NCBI RefSeq assembly: GCF_004193775.1
Contig: NC_041006.1
Location: forward strand, 30,681,102 to 30,745,101
Length of the DNA: 64,000 nt
Source of the DNA: Glycine soja
Lineage: Eukaryota > Streptophyta > Magnoliopsida > Fabales > Fabaceae
Reading direction: 5' to 3'
In this document: piece after piece, positions 12,743 to 23,502 of the stretch
Position numbering within the stretch: position 1 is the stretch's first letter
How the letters are laid out: every line of letters starts with the position of its first letter
Notes under the pieces: model-generated
Seen by the model: only the letters and a program-made list of their open reading frames with translations
The model's database searches: none
Told to the model about the DNA's origin: nothing
Program-made: the position numbers and the translations under genes

Positions 12743-14142
12743 ATGGATCCTAACATAGTTAACACTGCAATTACTTCAAGAAGACGTAAAAGAGAAGAGT
12801 ATAAGAAGATAATCTTATTAGTTGCTGCTTGTGTTGTTCATATGGTCATTGGTGTAGTGACATGGTATCATAATAATTATTTTGTTAAGGAACCAACCCA
12901 TAATTAGGAACTAGAACGTCGCAACTTCCTTAATCATCTTTATAGAGGGACAGAGAAAGATTGCATTGAAAAGTTGAGGCTTAGTAAAAATGCATTTTTT
13001 AACCTTTGTAGAATTTTAGAAGAAAAGGGTGGATTAGTAAGAACAAGAAATGTTCCAACAACTGAAGCAGTAGTAATGTTTTTACATATCCTTGCTCACA
13101 ACCTAAAGTATAGGGTAGTGCAATTTAGTTGTTGTAGATCTAAAGAAACCAAAAATAGGCAATTCAACGATGTCTTGAGAGCGGTAATAAAAGTGAGCAA
13201 AAACTATTTGAATTTTCAACCCTATACTTTAGAAGGTGCGGAAGCAAACAAGTGGAGATGGTTTGAGGAAAGTTTATCAATTGTTAGGAGAGATTAGTTA
13301 ATTATAAAATTTTCTTAGAATCTAAAAAAATTGTCTTGTTTGTAGAGATGTATTGTAGCACTTGATGAGACTCATATTCCGGTTACAATTTCTCCTGATG
13401 AGAGACCTAGATATCGTAATAGAAAGAATGATGTCTCTACAAATGTGTTAGCCGCTTGTGGTCCAGATTTAAGGTTTATTTACGTGTTACCTGGGTGGGA
13501 AGGATATGTAGGACACTCTCGAGTATTACAAGATGTATTACATTGTCAAAACAAACTTGAAATTCCAACGGGTAATATTTCTTGGAAATAATTTTTTTCT
13601 TTTTTTTTTGTCTAGTTTAAGCCTATGATTTTTATTTTAAACATTGTAGGCAAGTACTTTCTTATGGATGCGGGATATACCAATGGTCTGGGATTCTTAA
13701 CACCATATCGAGGGACTAGATATCATCTCAATGAGTAGATTGGAAACACCCCTCAAAGTTTCAAGGATTTATTTAATCTTCGTCATGCAAGTGCCCGACA
13801 TGCAATAGAAAGGTCATATGGGATCTTGAAAAAAAGATGGAGTATAATAAGAACTCCTTCATTTTTTGATATAAAGAAACAAATAAGAATTATCAATGCT
13901 TGTTTTGTGTTACACAATTTCATAAGAGACGAACAACAAACTGATCACTTTTAGAAGTTCAAGACTTAGAATTCTTATCTGTTGTTGACGAAGTGTTAAT
14001 CCATCAATCAAGGGAATGAGTTCAAAATAATGTCATAGATGATATCACAACTATTCAAGCTACTGAGGAATGGACAGGATTTCGAGATACATTAGCTATG
14101 AATATGTTTGCTAACTATCAAGTTAGAAGAGACTTTGCTTAA
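12743..14142 (+). pseudogene. PIF/Harbinger transposase (DDE_4 nuclease), decayed
   Basis: ATG at 12743 opens MDPNIVNTA and a basic segment, interrupted by TAG at 12905-12907. The frame continues through the N-terminal helix region (KNAFFNLCRILEEKGGL) to about 13290. After an intron the catalytic domain follows: ALDETHIPV holds the first Asp (about 13350), LMDAGYTN the second (about 13665), and ARHAIERSYGILKKRW the Glu (about 13800). A clean intron spans 13572-13649. Further damage is TAG at 13736-13738 and a frame change near 13950, before the C-terminal EWTGFRDTLAMNMF block that ends at TAA 14140-14142. The catalytic triad is visible but the frame is broken. It would act in the nucleus, cutting element ends together with the Myb/SANT partner encoded next. 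Confidence 0.88.
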
Positions 14143-14364
14143 GGATAGTTCTTTTTTAAATGTAATTTGCTATTGTAGAAAAACTTTGTGTCCTTTGTTA
14201 CTATTGTACTTTGCTATTGAAGATAAACTTTTATGTACTTTGCTATTGCATAAAAACTTTTCTTAAGATATTTTCTATGATTGTGCAGTGGACTAATCAA
14301 ATGAATATAGTAGGTTGTATCTAATATTTGTTATGTGCAGGTTAAATAAGTGACATTAAATTCA

Positions 14365-15206
14365 ATGGAGTCATCTAATAAAAAAATGACGGGCAAAAGA
14401 AAAGTTTTAGGAAAAAATAATGAGGAAACAAGAAGTTATTTTACATGAAATTTGGAGATGGAACATGTATTGGCTAATGTAGAGAGATCAAAGGAATTTG
14501 GACAACAAGGGTGACGGAGGTTGGGAAAGGTCAGCATTGAATGTTGCAGCCGCAATGTTGTCTACAAGCTTCAATGTTAATGTCACATCAGATAATATCA
14601 AAAACCATATCAAATTATGAAGATTGTGGTATGGTATTATAAGTGACATCCTTGGCCAGAGCGGGTTTGATTGGGATGACACTAAGTACATGTTCACAGT
14701 TGAGAATGAAAATGCTTGGAATGAATATTGCACTATAAGTATTCTTTAGTATATTGCTATTTGTTATGTAAAGATAGAGCCACTGGTCATGGAGCTGAAG
14801 CTGCTATGGATGATGAAGCGATGAGTAGAGAGACAAATGAAGTGGAATTCATGGGGTTAGGTGCTACTACTACTATAGACTTAGAAGAACCAAGCTCTAA
14901 TACAAAAGAAAAAAGACAAGGTTCAACTTCTTCTGGCACACATTCATTCTCACAAGACAAATATTGGAGAAAAAGAAGGAATAACAATTTCTTTGGATAG
15001 AATGACCAACTCTTTTGACCGAATGGTAGAAGAAATGGATGGTAAAGTCGATGATGAAGATATTCAAGGAGTGTTTACGTGAGGTATCTTTGATACCAAA
15101 TCTTAATAGACAACAATGAGCTAAAGTTATCAAATGGTTAGCTGGATATCCAAAGTAGTTAGCTATTGCGAAAGCCTTTCCAATTCACGAAAAGACTATG
15201 TTTTAA
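14365..15206 (+). pseudogene. Myb/SANT-like DNA-binding partner protein of the PIF/Harbinger element, decayed
   Basis: ATG at 14365 starts MESSNKKMTGKRK. A TGA interrupts at the YFT position near 14448. Scattered frames then give LNVAAAMLSTSFN, SDILGQSGFDWDD, NENAWNEYC, KDRATGHGAEAAMD and the C-terminal LAIAKAFPIHEKTMF, ending at TAA 15204-15206. These blocks match the Myb_DNA-bind_3 proteins encoded beside the transposase in plant PIF elements, which bind the element ends. At least one stop and several frameshifts are present. It lies about 220 bp after the transposase on the same strand, the usual arrangement. Confidence 0.8.
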
Positions 15207-16146
15207 CACATCTAAAATGAAACTTGGTGAGTAACCTTTTGTCTACATTTTCAATTTCAACTTTCAAATTATAAAATTGTCTTTTTTATGCCCAGTTGAA
15301 GTGATATTTTCACTATAGTTATTTGTCTTCCCTGTTGTGACTTATATTATTTTGTTTCTTCTATGTCTTGCAAACGAGGAATAGAGAGGAATTGCATTCT
15401 TACAAAGCAAGAAAAAAAAGTTGATTATTCTAAAAAAAATTTATTATGTTATTTGTTTTGGACCATCTAATTTGCAAAATATTTCGTGAATGATTGAGTA
15501 TTATAAGTGAAGTGACATCAATGTTGATAATATATGATTTTAGGTCTTGATATGAATTGAAGTATTTTCTTCTCTTACGAACAATGAAATTAATATCAAT
15601 ATTTGAATTTTGTATGAGATAATTGTCCTTAAATTATGTAATTTTTTAATTTCAATATTTTTTTAAAAAAAATTATTGCGAGACTATGTAATTGAATTTT
15701 TTTTAACAAGAACAAGGAATTACATATCATTCATCTTTAATTTTGCAGTATTGTTTAATCCAAGTTTTTTTTTTGTGTTACTACAAGAATATTGTGTAAG
15801 ATTCAAAATTGTTTAGCATTAAAATTATTTTGATTATTTAATTATTAAATATTAAAAAAAATTGATTATTCAATATAGTATAGCATTAAATTTATTTTGA
15901 ATATTTAACTGTTTAAAAAATGACTCATATTTATTTTCATTCAATATTGAAATTTTAATTTTTAAATAAATATTTAAAAATGAAAATTTGAATTTCATTA
16001 GAATTAAATTACTTTATCCAAATAAGGAAATTAAAATACAAGAAATTGAATTGCCTCATCCAAACAAAATATTTACAAAATGAAAGGAATTTAAATCAAG
16101 GCAATCAAAATGTTGTGTATTTGAATTTCTTAGAAATTTTTAAATC

Positions 16147-16164
16147 CCTCATCCAAACACATGG
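16147..16164 (-). repeat. Right terminal inverted repeat of the PIF/Harbinger element
   Basis: Contains CATCCAAACACATGG, the inverse of the left end, followed by TTA at 16165-16167. Confidence 0.85.
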
Positions 16165-16224
16165 TTACTATGTTTTCAATGGAAGAGAATTATCGGAAGA
16201 AGACTATTTTTTACGATGGTTTTG

Positions 16225-16640
16225 AGAGATTTTGTATGATAATTTTTAATTGTTGTTGAAGTCGCCGTAGTAGAAAATCAAGACTTTCCACAACAATTTT
16301 TGAACCGTCTTAGAAGGGTAGAATTTCTACGACAGTTTTGTTCTAAAACCATTTTAGAATATTTTTTTTTTAAATTAAAAAAATTGATGATTCTAAGATG
16401 ATTTTTCCAAAAATTATCTTAGAATGCAGATTTTTTAAGATGATTTTTCAAAAAAATTTCTTAGAATGTTTTTTTTAAATAAAAAATTGAGGATTCTAAG
16501 ACGTTTTTAAAAAAAAAACCGTTTTAGAATGTAGACTTTGAAAAACCATCTTAGAATGTTTTTTTAAAAAAAATTAAAAAATTAAGGATTCTATGATGAT
16601 TTTTGATAGAACCGTCTTAGAATCTCTTTAAAAAAAAATT
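16225..16640. repeat. CACTA-type subterminal repeat cluster
   Basis: At least seven degenerate copies of a short motif around TTCTAAGACGGTTTT occur in both orientations, separated by A/T runs. Soybean CACTA (Tgm-like) elements carry such inverted motifs near their ends as transposase-binding sites. No CACTA terminus was found close by, so this is probably a remnant. It begins about 60 bp outside the PIF/Harbinger right end. Confidence 0.55.
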
Positions 16641-16649
16641 AAAATTAAA

Positions 16650-17605
16650 TTTCATTTTGTTTTTGGTGTGTAAAATTCAATTCCAAATATTCAATAATTC
16701 ACCAATGGTCACAAACAAAATGACATTCGGCCCAAACACAAAACACATACCGGAAATGAGTTATCACATTCGTATATAATAAAACACTAGAGCATGTGAA
16801 ACATATAAATACATAGAACTAAATTTACATAAACAACATCACTCCATCAAACCACACATAAATATTCACACTTATTCAAGTTCACACACTCCAAAAAATA
16901 ACAGAAAAACCTCAATCGTTAACTCAATGAAAGTTAAACACAAGCGTTATGCAACAAATATACTAGACTTAAGCCTACATGCAATGTGGTACCATTTTCA
17001 GTGAAAAATCTCGTTGGGTGCCTAGGAGTACATGACAAGACATGCCTCATAGTGGGTAAGTCAGGTCACTCTCACTATGTGAAATCACATGGAGATCAGT
17101 CAAGGTCACTCTATTTTGTCAGAATACTCCAACCATGCTAGATCGACACAGGCTTAAAGGAATATTTCGATCAGGAGCACTCAAACCGAGTGTGTATTTC
17201 GGAGAGTCCGTCAGGGTCTCTCCCTCCTGATTCAAGTCCAACCCATAAAATATTTTAACACACAGACTTTACCTATGAAATATGCAATACACACAACTAC
17301 TCAATCGCTTTCAAAATCTCAATTATTTCCAAAATCATTTTAACTCGTCACGCCTCAAGTGATTAAATTCGTCGAGTTTCCACAATGGAACCCACCACCA
17401 CAAAACTCATTGCGCCGTAACTTTTTGTCCTTAAAGGATCTTACAATTGAGTGATTGCACTGTTTATAGCTCACAACTTAATACACATGTATCTCAAATC
17501 TAACCATAATATTCTCAAACTCCAACACTTAATAATTTTCAAAATCATACTATAACAACACTACAATATTATAAACATCAAATATTAATATAAATAAATA
17601 TATAG

Positions 17606-17660
<55 letters not shown>

Positions 17661-17770
17661 ATATGCTTAACAAATATATAAGCATGTATTATAATAATAA
17701 AATATATCTAACTTCAAAGCTTTAGTTGTTTATGTATGGGGAAGGTGTTAGCACCCCACGTGCTCGTCAT
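16650..17770 (-). mobile_element. Ty3/gypsy LTR fragment
   Basis: The complement of about 17040-17240 aligns clearly with 50275-50440, sharing the order GGTTTGAGTGCTCCT, ATGGTTGGAG and AGAGTGACC. That second copy lies inside a gypsy LTR. No coding sequence accompanies this piece, and its exact ends could not be fixed. Confidence 0.6.
17607..17654. repeat. (TA)24 microsatellite
   Basis: An uninterrupted run of TA, 48 bp long, next to CACACA. A likely polymorphic marker site. Confidence 0.95.
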
Positions 17771-18084
17771 GAAGACGACAACCTTTAATCGAGTGTGCTA
17801 AAAATAAAGTGACTTTTTAATTATTTATTTTTCCTTGAGAACATGAGTTATGTTCATTATATCTTTTGTTTATTTAGGAAAAAAAGAAAGTGAATTTTAT
17901 TTTTTTAGGAAAAAAGGAATTTTATGTTTTTTTTTTTTTAGTTTTTTAGGTCAACAAGGGGTTTGCCCTCGCTCGTACATATCTTTAGGTGCAATGAGAA
18001 AATCAAACTTACATAGTTCTTTGGGTAGAAAACAGTTTGTGTGTTGTGTTGATTTTTTTTTGAAAGATTTGTTTTAATTGCGTG

Positions 18085-18525
18085 ACAAAGAGTCGTTAAG
18101 GCGTTGGACCTTGAAACGACGTTAAATTTTAAGAAAACAGTAGAGAGAATCGCTTAAGGCATTGGACCTTGAAGCGATCTCGAGTAATGTGCAAATTTTA
18201 TGGAGAAAAAAGAAGAATTGAATGATTATTTGTTTGTGAAGAAAAGAGAGAATCTCAAGTATACTTTGTAAAGTCAAGCAAGTTGGAGACCCAACATGAT
18301 TTTCACAAAATGTTACTCACATTATTAAAACACCACCAAGCAAGTCAAAGACCCAACATGGAGTGCACATAATGTGAAAAAAGGACTTCAAGTTTGCGAT
18401 ATACTTCGCAAAGTCAAGCAAGTCGAAGACCCAATATGACATTCGCTAAATTTACCCACACATTTATTAAAACACCACCAAGCAAGTTGGAGGCGCAGCA
18501 TGGAATGCACAGAATGTAAGCGTGT
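18085..18525. repeat. Degenerate tandem repeats around GCAAGT(T/C)GGAGACCCAACATG
   Basis: Two units of about 130 bp (about 18255-18385 and 18390-18525) share AAAGTCAAGCAAGT, GACCCAA and TTAAAACACCACCAAGCAAG in the same order. Upstream at 18090-18180 a shorter motif, GGCGTTGGACCTTGAAACGA, is present twice. This looks like an internal repeat of a retrotransposon LTR or leader. No protein could be read. Confidence 0.65.
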
Positions 18526-19104
18526 ACTAAAGAATACTAACATAGAATTTTAGAATGATTAACATAACGTTAAGTAATCAATAGACGAGACACACAAAAA
18601 TAAATCGAATGTGAATAGAAAGGGATAGAATAAAAGCAGGAAATACACTTACTAATTAAGGATGTGAGGTTAAAACATGGGGGAAATAAATAAGTGACAG
18701 AATATTTATAATACATTATGAACTAACCAGACAATTATAAAAAAAAATAATAGAGCCAAATCGAAAAAAGGATGGTGTAAATAGCAGTTTTTACTTCATT
18801 TTGGCTATGCTCGAAAGAAGTGGGATGTGCCTAAAAGTGTGGAAGCAATGCCTTCCAAGATTATTTTGATGATGCCAAAGAATCAAGAGTTAAGCAAATT
18901 CCAAAGATTCAAGAATCAAGTTTCAAGATTCAAGAATCAAGTTTCAAGAATCAAGATTCAAGAATAATCAAGATCAAGATTCAAGACTCAAGATTCAAGA
19001 ATCAAGAGAAGACTCAATCAAGATAAGTACTAAAAAAGTTTTTCAAAACATTGAGTAGCACAAGAAGTTTTCACAAAATCATTACCAAAGAGTTTTACTC
19101 TTTG

Positions 19105-19417
19105 GTAATCGATTACCAGAAGGTAGTAATCGATTACCAGTAGCCAGCATTGTTTTCAAAACTAATTTACAAAGCTGTAATCGATTACCATGAGCATGTA
19201 ATCGATTACCAATGTTTTAAAACGTTAGATTTCAAATTTCAAGAGTCACAACTTGTGATAAAAAAAAATTTCAAATCATTTCAAACTTGTGTAATCGATT
19301 ACACAATACTTGTAATCGATTACCAGTGTTTCTAAATATTTTGATTTTCAAAATTTAAAAATGAAGAGTCACATCTATTGATGCGTAATCGATTACACCT
19401 TGATGGTAATCGATTAC
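19105..19417. repeat. Eight palindromic GTAATCGATTAC motifs
   Basis: The 12-bp palindrome GTAATCGATTAC occurs eight times at irregular spacing (20-80 bp), usually extended to GGTAATCGATTACCA. It lies inside the SIRE-like LTR. Pairs of copies could form hairpins or bind a dimeric protein; this is inference. Confidence 0.9.
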
Positions 19418-19794
19418 CAGTGACTGATTTCGAAAAATAAATTTCCAAAAGTCACAATTCTTAAAGTGACTTGTTTCTGAAGATTTTTTCAAAAGTCACA
19501 ATTTTTTAAGTGACAGTTTTCAAAAAAGTCACAACTTTTAAAAGGTGACTAGTTTTTAAAGAAATTGCCAAGAGTCACAAACTTTAACTTGAGTCATCAA
19601 GTGATTATAAATATGTGACCATGGCATGAATTTAATAATAAGTTTCATAACAAGTTTTTTTTTACAGATTTTTCTGATTCATTTTCTCAACTTCTTTCTA
19701 AGAGTTTTTGTTCAATACTTTCTCTTCCAAGAAAAGTTCATTGTTCAAAAACTTGTGCTATTCTTCTTTTTCATTCACTTCTCCCTTTGCCAAA

Positions 19795-20200
19795 AGAATA
19801 GAAGGACTAACCGCCTGAATTCTTTTGTGTCTCCCTTCTCTCTTTCCAAGAGAATTCAAAGGACTAATCGTCTGAGAATTCTTTTGATTCTTCCCTTCCC
19901 CTTAAACAAAAGATCTCAAAGGACTAACCGCTTGAGATATCTTTTGTTTCCCCTTACAAAGATTCAAAGAACTAACCGCCTGAGAATTCTTTGTCCCAAC
20001 ACATTGGATGGTACATCCTTTGTGGTACAAGTAGAGGGTACATCTACTTGGGGGTTGTTATACTGAGAACAAGAGAGGGTACATCTCTTGTGGATCAGTT
20101 CAAGTGGAGGATACATCCACTTGGTTATTCAAAGAGAACAAGGGAGGGTACATCCCTTATGGATCTTTGGCTTGTAAAGGATTTTACAAGGTTGAAAGAA
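19795..20200. repeat. Two families of short tandem repeats in the SIRE-like LTR
   Basis: Four copies of about 60 bp with GGACTAACCGCCTGAGAATTC lie at 19800-20000. They are followed by four copies of a different unit, GAGGGTACATC plus flank, at 20000-20160. In both, the flank around each core forms an imperfect inverted repeat (for example CAAAGGA...TCTTTTG; CAAGAG...CTCTTG). Confidence 0.75.
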
Positions 20201-20508
20201 ATTTCAAGAACCGGTTGGTTGCTTGGGGACTGGATGTAGGCACGGATTGTGGCCGAACCAGTATAAATCTTGTGTTTGTCTTCTTCTTTCCTACACTATT
20301 TAATTTTCGCTGTGTACTTTTAATTTCCGCTTTACTTTTGGTTAAGTTATTGTTCTTTACTTTCTTAACTTAGTAGTAAAAGCCTAATTGAATCTAGTAA
20401 CATTAAGAAGAATAAATTTTTATTAGTCAAGATACATTAATAATTAATTCAACCCCCCTTCTTAATTATTTCGAGGTCACTTGATCCAACAGAATGGAGG
20501 TGTGATTA

Positions 20509-20745
20509 GTGTTCTTCCTTTCCTTTTTTCGTTTTTTTCCTTATTTTTTCCTTTCCTTTTTTTCTTTTTATTGTTCTTTCTTTTCCTTTTTTTTTCTCTT
20601 TTTCTGTTTTCTTTTTCTTTCCTTTTTTCTCTCTCTCTTTTTTACTTTCTTTTTTATGTTTTCTTTCTTTCCTTTTTTTATTTCTTTTTTCTTCTGTTTT
20701 CTTTTTTTTGTTTTTTTTTGTTTGTTGTCTTTTTTTGAAAAATTT
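20509..20745. repeat. Pyrimidine tract (T/C low complexity)
   Basis: More than 200 bp of almost pure T with scattered C on the + strand. It gives long spurious open frames (Phe/Ser/Leu on +, Lys/Glu on -). Confidence 0.95.
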
Positions 20746-20866
20746 GTCCGGACAAAATTTGGATCTGACATCTGTCAATCAACGTACAATAGTCAAAATG
20801 AATATGCATGTTGTATCCCTTTTTGATCGTTGTCCTATACTCAATAAATTGCAATAAAGACCATGA

Positions 20867-23040
20867 TCATAGAAAAAATAAGAGATAACGTTTTGAGAAC
20901 CATCCTTCAACTTGATAGTAATTTTGGCATTTCCCCATCATAGGGATATTTGCATTCTTACCAAATCTCACAGTAGATTTCCCACACATATGATTGCTAC
21001 CCCCAGTATCCAAATACCAAATATTTTCATTTTCAGAACAAGTATTACTGGCTAAAAATAAATTATGTTGTGTATTAGAATTATAACCAACATTTTGGCT
21101 TTCCACAACGTTTCCATGTTGTTTGATTCTACAATAAGCTCTATGCCCAAACTTTCCACAATAGAAGTAGTTAAAATTTGCTCGACCTTGGTAGTTGTTA
21201 CCTCGACCTTTTCATCGGTTAGTTGCACCAAAAGTATTTTCATCTCTTCCTTGGTTGGATGGTACAAAATTATTGACTTTTCCTTGATTAAAATTCCCTC
21301 AACCTCTGCCTCTGTAATTTCCTTGGCCTTTACCTCTGAAATTTCCTCTTCCTCTACTGTTGAAATTATCATGGGCTCTAATTTTTGCACTCCCACTAGT
21401 TTCCGCAACTTTGTTGAGATTCACCTGAATATTTAGTGCTTCTTCATTTACTTTTTTTTGTCTTCTCCAAGATTCTGCTCACATGGCTTTTGATGCTTCC
21501 CTATAACTCTGCTACCATCATGGTGTTTGTGTCATGGGACTTAATTATTGTAGTCACCATATGATCAAACTTCATCTGTAATGCCCTGAAATTTCCATAA
21601 CTGAAAATAGATGTTTGATGTATTTATTGTATTATTTAATTACTTGATTAATTCGGATTAGTTGAAGTGTTGTGTGAATTATCCTTGTGCAACTGCTTGG
21701 TATGGTTGTTAGGTTATGTGGAGTTTGATTGATCTGCATTGGAACTGTGTGATTCCGAGATTGACCCAAAACCTATTTCGATAAAACCATGATCTCATAT
21801 TTGTTAACCGTGGGATTGCCTTCAAATTTGGATTGTAAGCTCGCAACCCACATCTGCGTGTTTTGATCATTGGGATTTATGAAAAAATATAGAGTGTGAG
21901 ATATGACCTTTGCATAGAAGCAATGAAACATGTTGGAGTAGGGATTCTCCCAGAACTTGCCCAGGCGAGTCTGAGTTGGACCAACTAGCCTAGGCGAGCA
22001 AAGTTTCACCTGGACAAGTCTTGTAGGTTACAAATATGTTCAACAGCGTAAAAACACGCATTTTTCTCCCCTCTTCTCCCCCAAACCCTCACCCAACACC
22101 CCAAACCTCCTCCTCCACCACCCACGACCACCGGTGACCACCACGAGCCGTTGTTGCTTGCCGTCGGACCACCGCACGGAGAGGAACATTTTAATCGGAT
22201 TGAAATCCTCTAAAACCAACTCGAGGATTCGGTAGAGTATGAAGCTCTTGACCTTCCCTTCGCGGTTTCTTCGAGGTAACAGTGATTTCTAAGCATTCTC
22301 TTGATTAGTTTGAGCTTATCTTTGCATCTCTTATGACTTGGGTACCGTTATTGGATGTTTTTACACTTCCTTTGAAAAATCCTTGAAAATGAGACGTTGT
22401 AAAATTTGCCTTGTTATAAAATAGACTTCGTTTTGGTAACCTTCGCGAATGAATTATGTTCTCCTAGGTTTAGATGCATGTAAAAGCTGAATTATGTTCT
22501 GACATGTGAATGATGTATAATGGTTTAATGTATATATGTATTTATTCATGTATTTGTGTGTGGTTTGGTGAATGTATATCATGGAAAATTTACCCTCGTT
22601 TTCATAATCAAATTAATGAAGTTTTCACTTAAATTGAAATATTGCATTTTAGAATTAGTGATATCGTAGCGACGAGGTGGGTCATTACATCATTGACATC
22701 GTCTATAAAATTTTGTCTACCACCTTGTTATCAAGGTTGTCTTCTCCATACTCCATGATCTTATGTAAAAAATATTGTTCCACAGATTCATAACTAGACA
22801 TTTCATACCTTTCATATTCCCTTCACGTAGATTGCAACTTTGATTTTTGAGCCTTCTCCACACTTTTGTAAGACAATTTCAAAATATCCCATGCTTCTTT
22901 AGCAGTTTTGGCCTTTACGATTTTGTCAAAAATGGAATAGTCAACCCCTTGTTGAATTCGTGACAACACTAGCTGATCTCTCCTCCTAGCAATATCATCT
23001 ACTCCTTCCAGTAATCTCATCTCAGCAAAGCTCTAAATAT
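20867..23040 (-). pseudogene. Copia gag and protease remnant
   Basis: From 23020 to 22823 the frame reads RLLEGVDDIARRRDQLVLSR and DILKLSYKSVEKAQKSKLQ, a UBN2 gag block. After the solo LTR, the frames near 21560-21120 give Arg/Gly-rich sequence and a zinc-knuckle-like CGKFGHRAYC. At 21106-20867 comes WYLDTGGSNHMCG, the copia protease start with DTG in place of the usual Cys-containing motif. Stops and frame changes occur between blocks. Nothing of integrase or reverse transcriptase remains. Confidence 0.75.
21577..22689. mobile_element. Solo LTR of a Ty3/gypsy-like element inside the copia gag
   Basis: Starts TGTAATGCCC and ends GGGTCATTACA (1113 bp). It interrupts a gag frame whose halves lie on either side. 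Flanking 5-bp sequences TCATC (21572-21576) and TCATT (22690-22694) fit a target duplication with one change. A segment at 21780-21960 (GTTAACCGTGGGATTG and onwards) resembles two copies inside the LTR at 48673-50935, which places it in the same broad family. Confidence 0.75.
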
Positions 23041-23260
23041 TGTGAGCTCTCATATGTGTAGCCATCAAAGTTTCCTAATTATAAAAATTTAATTTCTTGT
23101 CTAATTTAGGACCAGACCATACAATATTGTAATTGTATCCATCTCTCTCTCAAGTATATCAACTCTCTATTGTTTTTACCCATTAAGAATGCTCTTGTTC
23201 CTCATGCACTCTTTTTTTTTACTCACACTACCACTCAAACTTTGTGACTCTGATACCAAT

Positions 23261-23497
23261 TGTTAACATTGAAATAAAAAATACACACTCTTGTACATAG
23301 GAGAAGAGTTTCTCACATTAATCTCTCATATTCATTCACTATTTTTTTTTTACTCTACCCAAAATGTTACATAGGCAACCTTTTATAGGCAAAACTAAGC
23401 AATAAAATAAGCAACACTTAATGGCTAAGTAACAATTCCTATTAGCTTAAGAAATATTGTAGGCGGTTCAGTTAGGTGGTGAAGGAAATTTCCAACA
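23261..23497 (-). repeat. 5' LTR of the copia fragment
   Basis: Bounded by TG...CA on both strands and followed on the minus strand by ATTGGTATCAGAG, the tRNA-Met primer site. The second LTR is missing, so no target duplication can be assigned. Confidence 0.75.
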
Positions 23498-23502
23498 TCT
23501 AC

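Larger units (their letters stand above)
7961..16164 (+). mobile_element. PIF/Harbinger DNA transposon carrying host gene fragments
   Basis: The left end CTATGTGTTTGGATGGGG is matched in inverse at the right end, where the complement reads CCATGTGTTTGGATGAGGG. Both ends are flanked by TTA (7958-7960 and 16165-16167), the 3-bp target duplication typical of PIF/Harbinger. The GTTTGGAT core recurs just inside each end (8039-8048; inverted at 16015-16024 and 16057-16066) as subterminal repeats. Inside are the two genes this superfamily uses: a DDE transposase (12743-14142) and a Myb/SANT-like DNA-binding protein (14365-15206), both with stops. The left half holds MYB and NAC pieces on the opposite strand. 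At 8.2 kb it is longer than most autonomous members because of this cargo. Confidence 0.88.
18840..20491. mobile_element. SIRE/Maximus-like copia LTR (solo or fragment)
   Basis: The right edge is CTTGATCCAACA at 20480-20491, a proper LTR terminus. The sequence contains the block GGATGTAGGCACGG...GTGGCCGAACCAGTATAAA (20232-20265) that I remember from LTRs of the SIRE1/Maximus lineage. Inside are AAGATTCAAGAATC runs (18890-19020), eight palindromic GTAATCGATTAC copies (19105-19417) and a four-fold repeat with ACTAACCGCCTGA (19800-20000). The left edge is uncertain and no target duplication was found. No internal coding region adjoins it, so it is probably a solo LTR. The open frames in it (for example 19626-20066) are not genes. 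Confidence 0.7.
20845..23497 (-). mobile_element. Ty1/copia fragment (5' LTR, gag, start of protease), split by a solo LTR
   Basis: Read on the minus strand: an LTR of 237 bp (23497-23261, TGTTGGAA to TTAACA), a primer site matching tRNA-Met (TGGTATCAGAG, 23258-23248), a UBN2-type gag (from about 23040), a Gly/Arg-rich zinc-knuckle region and the protease start. Everything past the protease, and the 3' LTR, is missing. The break near 20845 abuts the pyrimidine tract and the SIRE-like LTR. A 1.1-kb solo LTR sits inside gag. Confidence 0.8.

Noticed and set aside
19105..19417. Regular short palindromic repeats that might be read as a CRISPR array
   Set aside because: The spacing is irregular, the sequence is plant nuclear DNA, no cas genes exist, and the repeats lie inside an LTR.
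19626..20373. Three overlapping open frames of 82-146 codons
   Set aside because: They lie in tandem repeats of a SIRE-like LTR and have no protein similarity.
20481..20830. Several long open frames on both strands
   Set aside because: They arise from an almost pure T/C tract and encode only Phe/Ser/Leu or Lys/Glu runs.
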